From assembly GCA_937958475.1 (NCBI GenBank), contig CALFXR010000057.1, positions 1 through 8,074 of the forward strand: a stretch of 8,074 bases of DNA, in the 5' to 3' direction. This DNA comes from an uncultured Mesorhizobium sp. (lineage in GTDB: Bacteria; Pseudomonadota; Alphaproteobacteria; Rhizobiales; Rhizobiaceae). Positions 1-6,417 of the stretch are shown one piece after another; the first letter of the stretch is position 1; every line of letters starts with the position of its first letter. The position numbers and the translations under genes were made by a program. The notes beneath the pieces were generated by a model. The model made no database searches. It saw nothing but the letters and a program-made list of their open reading frames with translations, and was not told where the DNA came from.

Positions 1-574
1 CGGCCCGGGCTCGATCTGCACCACGCGCATCGTCGCCGGCGTCGGCGTGCCGCAGCTGTCGGCCATCATGGCGGCGGTCGAGACGGCGCACCGGTCGGGC
101 GTCTCGGTGATCGCCGACGGTGGCATCAAGTTTTCCGGCGACCTCGCCAAGGCGCTCGCCGCGGGCGCCGGCGCGGCCATGATCGGCTCGCTGCTCGCCG
201 GCACCGACGAGAGCCCGGGCGAGGTCTACCTGCACCAGGGCCGCTCCTTCAAGGCCTACCGCGGCATGGGCTCGGTGGGCGCCATGGCGCGCGGCTCGGC
301 CGACCGCTACTTCCAGGCGGAAGTGCGCGACACGCTGAAGCTGGTGCCCGAAGGCATCGAGGGCCAGGTGCCCTACAAGGGCCCGGTCGCCGGCGTGCTG
401 CACCAGCTGGCCGGAGGCCTGCGCGCGGCGATGGGTTATGTCGGCGCCCGCGACCTCGCCGAGTTCCGCGAGCGCGCCACCTTCGTGCGCATCTCCAACG
501 CCGGCTTGCGCGAGAGCCACACCCACGACGTGGCGATCACGCGCGAGAGCCCGAACTATCCGGGCGGGCTGTAG
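1..574 (+). CDS. guaB: IMP dehydrogenase, C-terminal part (5' end outside window)
   Basis: Inosine-5'-monophosphate dehydrogenase oxidises IMP to XMP with NAD+, the committed cytoplasmic step of guanine nucleotide synthesis. The first complete codon begins at base 2, and 190 residues precede the TAG at 572-574. The visible part opens with the catalytic loop GPGSICTTR, whose catalytic Cys codon is at 17-19. It continues with the IMP phosphate-binding segment IADGGIKFSGD (residues 37-47 of the fragment), the GSLLAG turn, and the mobile flap around YRGMGSVGAMARGS (residues 86-99). It ends with the family-typical C-terminus ESHTHDVAITRESPNY. The N-terminal barrel half and the CBS domains lie upstream of the window. 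The frame is intact and the ending normal. The gene converges on the Uma2 gene with only 9 bp between stop codons. The first methionine-like codon, at 47, is an internal GTG and not a start. Confidence 0.97.
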   Translation, partial: GPGSICTTRIVAGVGVPQLSAIMAAVETAHRSGVSVIADGGIKFSGDLAKALAAGAGAAMIGSLLAGTDESPGEVYLHQGRSFKAYRGMGSVGAMARGSADRYFQAEVRDTLKLVPEGIEGQVPYKGPVAGVLHQLAGGLRAAMGYVGARDLAEFRERATFVRISNAGLRESHTHDVAITRESPNYPGGL

Positions 575-583
575 GGCAAGCGG

Positions 584-1156
584 TCAGACCAGCGCCGACA
601 TCCGCACGCGGATGTCGGGCAGCGCCGCCGGCGAAACCGGCTGGTCGGCGGCGATCCGCGCGACGCTGCCCCACTGGCCGTCCGCATGGGGCTGGCGGTG
701 GACCCAGGTCTCGCGCGTCTCCGCCTCGACGACCCACAGTTCGTTGACGCCGTGCCTGGCATAGAGGCGCGCCTTCAGCCCGCGGTCGTAGCCGAGCGAG
801 GCGCCCGCCACCTCGACGGCGAGGATGACGTCCGTGCCCCTCACGTCCTCAGGCAGGATCGTCTTCGGATAGAGGCAGATATCCGGCTCCAAAAAGATGC
901 GCTCGTCGAGATAGAGCGACGTGGAAACGGCCAGCCGCAGCCCCTTCGCCGCACGCCTGGCGAAAATCTGGCTGAGCGCGGCCTTGACGATCTCATGCTG
1001 GTTGCCTTTGGCCGAGAGCGGCACCAACTCTCCTTCGATCAGTTCGAAGTTTTCGTCCTCGGCGATGATGCCGACCTCGACCATGCGGCGGATTTCCGCC
1101 ACGGTGAACGAGCGACGGGGCAGTCCATCGGCGGCGCGGGTGGCGATGATTCTCAT
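584..1156 (-). CDS. Uma2 family (DUF820) putative endonuclease
   Basis: A 190-residue protein of the Uma2 family, which has the PD-(D/E)XK nuclease fold. Its cellular role is not established. Visible family features in order: an N-terminal helix region with FTVAEIRRMVEVG; the first strand ENFELIEGELV (residues 35-45); NQHEIV (52-57) with the usual His; EPDICLYP (90-97), giving D92; ILAVEVAG (111-118), giving E115; and the conserved YDRGLKARLYARHGVNELWVVE (123-144), giving K128. D92, E115 and K128 are the expected nuclease triad, so the fold looks catalytically competent. Length is normal for the family. The ATG at 1156 has only a weak Shine-Dalgarno (GGA about 8 nt upstream), but the family alignment begins shortly after it. 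A promoter candidate lies just upstream. There is no toxin or antitoxin partner next to it; the next gene on the same strand is an unrelated small membrane protein 84 bp upstream. Confidence 0.9.
   Translation of the reverse strand: MRIIATRAADGLPRRSFTVAEIRRMVEVGIIAEDENFELIEGELVPLSAKGNQHEIVKAALSQIFARRAAKGLRLAVSTSLYLDERIFLEPDICLYPKTILPEDVRGTDVILAVEVAGASLGYDRGLKARLYARHGVNELWVVEAETRETWVHRQPHADGQWGSVARIAADQPVSPAALPDIRVRMSALV
595..618. terminator. Perfect inverted repeat just past guaB stop, possible terminator
   Basis: CCGACATCCGC (595-605) and GCGGATGTCGG (608-618) are perfect reverse complements. They form a 10-bp stem with a CACG tetraloop, starting 21 nt after the guaB stop. There is no T-tract on either side, so it is not a classic intrinsic terminator; it could stabilise the guaB 3' end or act with Rho. 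It lies inside the last codons of the convergent Uma2 gene (residues PDIRVRMS), so the symmetry may partly be a chance result of codon choice. Confidence 0.35.
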
Positions 1157-1184
1157 GCCGGCATCCGGGCTAGCGTTGCACCCG

Positions 1185-1213
1185 AACCTACCATGGCCGA
1201 CGGACGGTGTCTT
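1185..1213 (-). promoter_or_regulatory. Candidate promoter of the Uma2 gene
   Basis: On the minus strand, AAGACA (1213-1208) and TAGGTT (1190-1185) are separated by 17 bp. The -10 ends about 28 nt before the Uma2 ATG, predicting a roughly 20-nt leader. Found by eye; the -35 matches TTGACA at four positions. Confidence 0.35.
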
Positions 1214-1240
1214 GCGCGCCGCCTTGCCTCCGGCCGCGTC

Positions 1241-1525
1241 TCAGTCCGAGAAGACGGCGATGCCCACCACGACGACGATCTCGACGACCGGGATCGCGAC
1301 ATAGACGGCGAGGAAGCCGGCGATCCCCATCCCGATCTTGACCCCCCACGACGGATGCGGCGCCGCCGTCCACGCGAAGAACCCGCTCACGGCGGCCAGG
1401 CACAAGGCGACGACGCCGATGACCGGCGACCGCGCCATCGGGATCATCTGTTCGTCGAGAAGAAGGAACACCACGCCGACGATGATCAGTTGCGCCGTGA
1501 GGCCGAAGAGGAATGCGCGTTTCAC
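1241..1525 (-). CDS. Small orphan membrane protein, about three membrane spans
   Basis: A 94-residue very hydrophobic protein that I do not recognise. Likely spans are residues 4-23 (after a KR pair, so the N-terminus is probably cytoplasmic), about 30-53, and a long hydrophobic stretch from about 63 to 92 that could be one long or two short helices. The short connectors are DEQ (24-26) and the polar turn APHPSWGVK (55-63). The C-terminus is FSD. The start is GTG at 1525, preceded by a good Shine-Dalgarno (GTGAGGG, with GAGG 5 nt before the start). A promoter candidate with a TATGAT -10 lies about 95 bp upstream. Strong hydrophobic periodicity, an RBS and a promoter argue for a real gene; no family or catalytic motif is visible. 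It could be a generic integral membrane protein of unknown function. The Uma2 gene follows 84 bp downstream on the same strand but has its own promoter candidate. Confidence 0.65.
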   Translation of the reverse strand: MKRAFLFGLTAQLIIVGVVFLLLDEQMIPMARSPVIGVVALCLAAVSGFFAWTAAPHPSWGVKIGMGIAGFLAVYVAIPVVEIVVVVGIAVFSD

Positions 1526-1617
1526 GCCGCCCTCACGGTGTTGTCGGTTGTCGGCATCGGGCGACGGTAGCCGTTCTGCAGGGGGCCGCGGCTTGCCGGC
1601 GTCGGTGCGCGATGTTC

Positions 1618-1647
1618 ATCATACTGTAGAAACAGCCGGCCGGGCAA
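1618..1647 (-). promoter_or_regulatory. Candidate promoter of the small membrane protein gene
   Basis: On the minus strand, TTGCCC (1647-1642) and TATGAT (1623-1618) are separated by 18 bp. The -10 matches TATAAT at five of six positions and sits in the only AT-rich patch of this spacer. Predicted transcription start is near 1611, giving a leader of about 85 nt before the GTG at 1525. Confidence 0.4.
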
Positions 1648-1730
1648 AGGGTATCCGACGGGTCGGGCTATGCCCCGGCGCTCCGGACCCCGGTCGCGGC
1701 CCTTCGCGGTGGACTCTTCGTCTTCACCGC

Positions 1731-1758
1731 TTGGCGTTCGCCGCGTCGGTGCTAGGTT
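1731..1758 (+). promoter_or_regulatory. Candidate promoter of the MAPEG gene
   Basis: TTGGCG (1731-1736) and TAGGTT (1753-1758) are separated by 16 bp. The -10 is preceded by TGC, giving an extended-10-like TGCTAGGTT. Predicted start of transcription is near 1765, leaving a leader of about 47 nt that ends in the GGAGAG Shine-Dalgarno. Confidence 0.4.
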
Positions 1759-1811
1759 CATGCGCGCGGCCGGGCCTCCCGTCCGCCGCGACGCCCCGGC
1801 ACGGAGAGACC

Positions 1812-2231
1812 ATGACCCCCACAGCGATCTTCTGGCCCATGCTCGCGCATGTGCTGCTCGTCTACATCGTCTACCTCGTGCTCGGCGTGCGCCGCCGCGC
1901 CTCGGTGCGCACCGGCGAGGCGCGCGCAGCCCAGTTCAAGCTGCGCGGCGCCGAGCCGGAATCGAGCATCACCGTCTCCAGCAACCTGATGAACCAGTTC
2001 GAGCTGCCCGTGCTGTTCCACGTGCTCTGCCTGGCGCTCTTCGCCACCGGCGGCGTCGGCATCGTCACGCTGGCGCTGGCGTGGATCTTCATCGCCTCAC
2101 GCTACGTGCACGCCTGGGTGCACCTGACCTCGAACCGCCTGCGACTGCGCAGCCCGCTCTTCCAGTTCGGCGCGCTGATCCTCGGCCTCGCCTGGATCTG
2201 GTTCGCGCTGCACCTCGCCGGCGCGGTCTGA
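1812..2231 (+). CDS. MAPEG family membrane protein
   Basis: A 139-residue integral membrane protein of the MAPEG family (membrane-associated proteins in eicosanoid and glutathione metabolism). Bacterial members are mostly of unknown substrate; some relatives bind glutathione. Four membrane spans are apparent: about residues 5-25, 64-80, 82-105 and 116-136. The family-typical segment NLMNQFELPVLF (58-69) is present, with the Asn and Glu that line the glutathione site in characterised relatives, as is the ASRYVHAWVH segment (95-104) at the end of span 3. Length is normal for the family. ATG 1812 is preceded by GGAGAG; the open frame extends further upstream, but that part is low-complexity and lacks a better start. 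The last 45 codons, including the stop, overlap the 3' end of oxyR on the other strand. A glutathione-linked role beside a peroxide regulon is tempting but unproven. Confidence 0.92.
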   Translation: MTPTAIFWPMLAHVLLVYIVYLVLGVRRRASVRTGEARAAQFKLRGAEPESSITVSSNLMNQFELPVLFHVLCLALFATGGVGIVTLALAWIFIASRYVHAWVHLTSNRLRLRSPLFQFGALILGLAWIWFALHLAGAV

Positions 2232-3125
2232 CCCCGGCCCCATCGCGCGAAAGATCTCCGCCAGTTCGAGGCACTCGGCGCGGCGCGGGCTGTTGCGCCG
2301 CCAGGCGAGGCAGATCGTACGCGCCGGCATCGGCTCGGCGAAGGGCACGACGCGCACGTCGGGCAGGATCGCCCCGCTCGTCACGGCGATCTCCGGCACC
2401 AGCGTGACGCCCAGCCCGTGCGCCACCATCTGCATCAGCGTCGTCAGGCTGGTGGCGCCGTAATTGGCCATCGCGGTCGGCTTCACCGATCCGCACACGG
2501 CGAGCGCCTGCTCGCGCAGGCAGTGACCCTCCTCGAGCAGCATCAGCCGCTCCAGCGCCGGGCTTTCCGGCGGCACCGGCGGCGCCACGAAGCCGGGGTC
2601 GCTCGCCGGCACGGCGAGGAAGAAGCGGTCCTCGAACAGGTCCTCGGCGACGATGCCGGCGCCGTCGATCGGGGTGGCCGCCACGAAGGCGTCGAGCCGG
2701 CCGGCGAGCGTCTCCTCGACGAGCGCGCCGGTCACCGCCTCGCGCAGCTCGAGCAGCAGGGCAGGGAAGCGCTTGCGCAGCTCCGGCAGCGCCCTGGGCA
2801 GCAGGTAGGGCGCCACCGTCGGGATGATGCCCAGCCGGAAGCGGCCTTCCATGGCGATCCGCCCGCGCCGCGCCGAGGTTTCCAGGTCGCGCAGCTCCTC
2901 CAGGATGCGGGCGATGCGCGGCAGCATGGCGCGCGCCTCCTCGGTCATGCGCACCGCCTTGCCGCTGCGGTCGAAGAGCCGGCAGCCGAGCCGCTGCTCC
3001 ATCTCGGCCACCTGCGCCGAAAGCGCCGGCTGGCTGACGCCGACGGCCTCCGCGGCGCGGCCGAAATGCAGCGTCTGCGCCAGCGCCTCGAAATACTGCA
3101 TCTGCCGGATGGTGATCTTTATCAT
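2097..3125 (-). CDS. oxyR: OxyR-type LysR regulator, hydrogen peroxide sensor
   Basis: A LysR-family transcription regulator that senses peroxide by forming an intramolecular disulfide. The N-terminal winged helix-turn-helix spans about residues 5-62 (RQMQYFEALAQTLHFGRAAE, then VSQPALSAQVAEMEQRLG). The effector domain runs from about 95 to 295. GIIPTVAPYLLP (99-110) matches the OxyR signature GLIPTVGPYLLP. LLEEGHCLREQALAVC (196-211) carries both redox cysteines, C202 and C211, at the nine-residue spacing of E. coli C199/C208; TSLTTLMQMVAHGLGVTLVP (225-244) follows. These identify OxyR rather than a generic LysR protein. ATG 3125 has no Shine-Dalgarno, and a promoter candidate predicts a leaderless message; an in-frame ATG at 3101 is possible but would cut the HTH start. 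The protein is 342 residues against about 300-310 for the family: residues 299-342 are encoded antisense to the MAPEG gene and look like a non-conserved acidic, Gln/Arg-rich tail. Divergent from katG, its expected target. Confidence 0.95.
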   Translation of the reverse strand: MIKITIRQMQYFEALAQTLHFGRAAEAVGVSQPALSAQVAEMEQRLGCRLFDRSGKAVRMTEEARAMLPRIARILEELRDLETSARRGRIAMEGRFRLGIIPTVAPYLLPRALPELRKRFPALLLELREAVTGALVEETLAGRLDAFVAATPIDGAGIVAEDLFEDRFFLAVPASDPGFVAPPVPPESPALERLMLLEEGHCLREQALAVCGSVKPTAMANYGATSLTTLMQMVAHGLGVTLVPEIAVTSGAILPDVRVVPFAEPMPARTICLAWRRNSPRRAECLELAEIFRAMGPGSDRAGEVQREPDPGEAEDQRAELEERAAQSQAVRGQVHPGVHVA

Positions 3126-3160
3126 AACGAAAACCTATCGTATCGAGCAGGAAAGGCAAT
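3124..3160. promoter_or_regulatory. Candidate OxyR-binding box
   Basis: Read on the minus strand from 3160, the four-base blocks ATTG, TGCT, ATAG and TTAT occur at exact seven-base intervals. The E. coli OxyR consensus is ATAG-N7-CTAT-N7-ATAG-N7-CTAT; agreement is 11 of 16 consensus bases, and best in the oxyR-proximal half (7 of 8). The box covers the putative oxyR promoter and first codon and ends one base before the putative katG -35 at 3161. That placement suits autorepression of oxyR and activation of katG. Found by eye by anchoring on ATAG, so chance cannot be excluded. Confidence 0.4.
3132..3159 (-). promoter_or_regulatory. Candidate oxyR promoter
   Basis: On the minus strand, TTGCCT (3159-3154) and TAGGTT (3137-3132) are separated by 16 bp. 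Only six bases lie between the -10 and the A of the oxyR ATG at 3125. Transcription would therefore start at or within a base or two of the start codon, which fits the missing Shine-Dalgarno. Confidence 0.4.
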
Positions 3161-3189
3161 TTGTTTTTATCGCGCGCCTGGGCTAGTCT
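3161..3189 (+). promoter_or_regulatory. Candidate katG promoter
   Basis: TTGTTT (3161-3166) and TAGTCT (3184-3189) are separated by 17 bp. The weak match to the consensus is what one expects of an activator-dependent promoter. Predicted transcription start is near 3196, giving an unusually long leader of about 309 nt before katG. I see no better promoter closer to katG. Confidence 0.4.
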
Positions 3190-3274
3190 GGAATCATTCA
3201 AAACTGGCGCCGCTCGGGGTGGCGACCGGAGTCGGAAATTTGCACCGACCGGACAGGGTAAGGAGGCGAAAGCC

Positions 3275-3322
3275 ATGACGGAACCGATCACCGGCGCGGG
3301 CCGCGCTGAAACGAGGGGCTGA
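3275..3322 (+). CDS. Possible 15-residue leader peptide upstream of katG
   Basis: ATG at 3275 opens MTEPITGAGRAETRG and ends at TGA 3320-3322. AGGAGG (3261-3266) sits 8 nt before the ATG and is a stronger Shine-Dalgarno than katG's own. The peptide has no cysteine, no codon run and no resemblance I know. A CCCGCG-TCAT-CGCGGG hairpin starts 10 nt after the stop (3332-3347), but it lacks a T-tract. If translated, it would lie wholly inside the predicted katG leader and could affect its message; it could equally be a relic or chance. Confidence 0.3.
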   Translation: MTEPITGAGRAETRG

Positions 3323-3331
3323 GTCCCCCCG

Positions 3332-3347
3332 CCCGCGTCATCGCGGG
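3332..3347 (+). promoter_or_regulatory. Hairpin in the katG leader
   Basis: CCCGCG (3332-3337) pairs with CGCGGG (3342-3347) around a TCAT loop, with a further G-T pair possible at the base. It is compact and GC-only, just after the 15-codon open frame. No T-run follows, so termination would need another factor. Function unknown. Confidence 0.3.
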
Positions 3348-3424
3348 TTCACCGGCCGGGGATAACGAAGGCGCGCCCCGCCGCGCCCGCGACCCTGCTC
3401 AATTCGCCCGCACCGGGTCCGGAC

Positions 3425-3440
3425 GCGCCGCCGGCGGCGC
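3425..3440. repeat. Perfect 16-bp GC-only palindrome in the katG leader
   Basis: GCGCCGCCGGCGGCGC equals its own reverse complement and lies 65 bp before the katG start. With no loop it is more likely chance in GC-rich DNA or a minor RNA fold than a protein site. Confidence 0.3.
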
Positions 3441-3504
3441 CCGGATCCCGCTGCGCAGGCGCCGAACGACACGAACAACGCACGCATCGCCATTGGAGGC
3501 TTCT

Positions 3505-5688
<2,184 letters not shown>

Positions 5689-5714
5689 TCGGCCGGCCAG
5701 GCTTCAGGAAAAAA

Positions 5715-5753
5715 GGGGCGGCGTCCGTCGGGGCGCCGCCCCTTCCTTTTTTT
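5715..5753 (+). terminator. Rho-independent terminator of katG
   Basis: GGGGCGGCG (5715-5723) pairs with CGCCGCCCC (5734-5742) around a 10-nt loop; two A-T pairs extend the stem to 11 bp. TTCC and then seven Ts (5747-5753) follow. It begins 26 nt after the katG stop. An A-run (5709-5714) on the other flank would allow some function in reverse. Confidence 0.9.
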
Positions 5754-5785
5754 GCCGAGCGGATTCGGCCGCCGCTCGCCACGCC

Positions 5786-5807
5786 CCGGCTGGACAGGAA
5801 CAGCCGG
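5786..5807 (+). repeat. Small inverted repeat upstream of the GNAT gene
   Basis: CCGGCTG (5786-5792) and CAGCCGG (5801-5807) flank an 8-nt loop, about 50 bp before the acetyltransferase start. A pyrimidine-rich stretch (TCTTTTCCTTT, 5812-5822) follows a few bases later. It might be a backup terminator for katG or part of the leader of the next gene. No convincing promoter is visible between 5754 and 5854. Confidence 0.3.
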
Positions 5808-5854
5808 ATCGTCTTTTCCTTTGCCGCCGCTGGCGAAACGAGGAGCGCGGGACG

Positions 5855-6376
5855 ATGGCCGACATTGCTGACGTGCAGTTGCTCCCCGCGACGGAAGCCG
5901 ACCTCGCCTACGTCATGGCGACGGAGCGGCTGCCGGGCTACGACGCGCTGGTCGGGCGCTGGGACGAGGCCCGCCACCGCGAGGCGTTCGCCGACGGGCG
6001 CTACGACTATCTGGTCGCGCGCGCGGGCGGCGAACCGGTCGGCTTCGCCATCGTGCGCGGCGCCCGTTCCGCCGACCGGGTGGCGCTGGTCCAGCGTGTC
6101 GCGGTGTCGCGGCCGGGGGAGGGGCTGGGCAAGGCGATGATGCGCGCCGTCGTCGATCATGTCTTCGCGACCACCGCCACCCACCGGCTCGCCATCGGCA
6201 CGTTTCCCGACAATCTGCGCGCGCGCCGGGTCTACGAGGCGGTGGGTTTCGTCGCCGAGGGCGTCGCGCGCGGCGCCGCCTTCTTCCACGGCGTCCATCG
6301 CGACGAGCTGAACCTCGCCATCCTGCGGCCCGACTGGGCCGCCGCGCCCCTTGCGCAAAGTCCCGCCCCCGGATAG
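5855..6376 (+). CDS. GNAT family N-acetyltransferase
   Basis: A 173-residue single-domain acetyltransferase of the GNAT fold, which moves an acetyl group from acetyl-CoA to an amine; the acceptor cannot be told from sequence. The domain spans about residues 7-157. The strand pair DYLVARAGGEPVGFAIVRG (51-69) leads into LVQRVAVSRPGEGLGKAMM (78-96), which holds the acetyl-CoA pyrophosphate loop RPGEGLGK (86-93). The usual late motif follows: GTFPDNLRARRVYEAVGFVAEG (115-136), with N120 and Y127 as the typical CoA-side and general-acid positions. The last 15 residues are a Pro/Ala-rich tail. ATG 5855 is preceded by AGGAG (5841-5845), 9 nt away. The rsmB-like gene starts 41 nt after the stop with no terminator between, so the two are probably co-transcribed. 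RimI-like protein acetylation is one possibility, but I see no specific RimI signature. Confidence 0.92.
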   Translation: MADIADVQLLPATEADLAYVMATERLPGYDALVGRWDEARHREAFADGRYDYLVARAGGEPVGFAIVRGARSADRVALVQRVAVSRPGEGLGKAMMRAVVDHVFATTATHRLAIGTFPDNLRARRVYEAVGFVAEGVARGAAFFHGVHRDELNLAILRPDWAAAPLAQSPAPG

Positions 6377-6417
6377 CTCTTGCCGCGATCGGGTCGACCG
6401 AAGCGGGATAACCGGAC

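Larger units (their letters stand above)
1526..1811. other. Divergent spacer between membrane protein gene and MAPEG gene
   Basis: This 286-bp non-coding stretch separates two divergently read genes. It holds one promoter candidate per strand (1618-1647 minus, 1731-1758 plus) and both Shine-Dalgarno sites. Open frames crossing it have arginine- and proline-rich translations typical of noise in GC-rich DNA. I see no repeat, RNA gene or terminator in it. Confidence 0.5.
3126..3504. other. oxyR-katG divergent control region and katG leader
   Basis: This 379-bp stretch holds the back-to-back promoter candidates (3132-3189) in an AT-richer patch, then a GC-rich leader of about 309 nt. The leader contains an imperfect T-N11-A palindrome (3189-3201), a 15-codon open frame with a strong Shine-Dalgarno (3275-3322), a CCCGCG/CGCGGG hairpin (3332-3347), a perfect 16-bp palindrome (3425-3440), and the katG ribosome-binding site (3495-3499). 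I compared it by eye with common riboswitch motifs and recognised none. Confidence 0.55.

Noticed and set aside
1522..1761. 79-codon minus-strand open frame ending in a GTGA overlap with the small membrane protein gene
   Set aside because: The 4-base overlap looks like translational coupling, but the frame has no Shine-Dalgarno, a Pro/Arg-rich noise-like translation, and a start upstream of the candidate promoter for the membrane protein.
1338..1811. Upstream extension of the MAPEG reading frame
   Set aside because: The extension is low-complexity, crosses the antisense membrane protein gene, and would precede the first membrane span; ATG 1812 has a proper Shine-Dalgarno.
3211..3290. Resemblance to a TPP riboswitch (CGGGGTGG, then GGGTAA and GCGAA-like pieces) in the katG leader
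   Set aside because: The invariant CTGAGA and CTGAT elements are missing between these pieces, and the only CTGAG lies downstream in the wrong order. Thiamine control of katG also makes no sense.
2089..3291. 400-codon minus-strand frame overlapping oxyR
   Set aside because: It is a frame-shifted shadow of oxyR; its translation becomes Ala/Arg/Gly-rich, while the true frame gives full OxyR signatures.
3493..3504. In-frame TTG start for katG, adding four residues
   Set aside because: It overlaps the GGAGG that serves ATG 3505 and has no ribosome site of its own.
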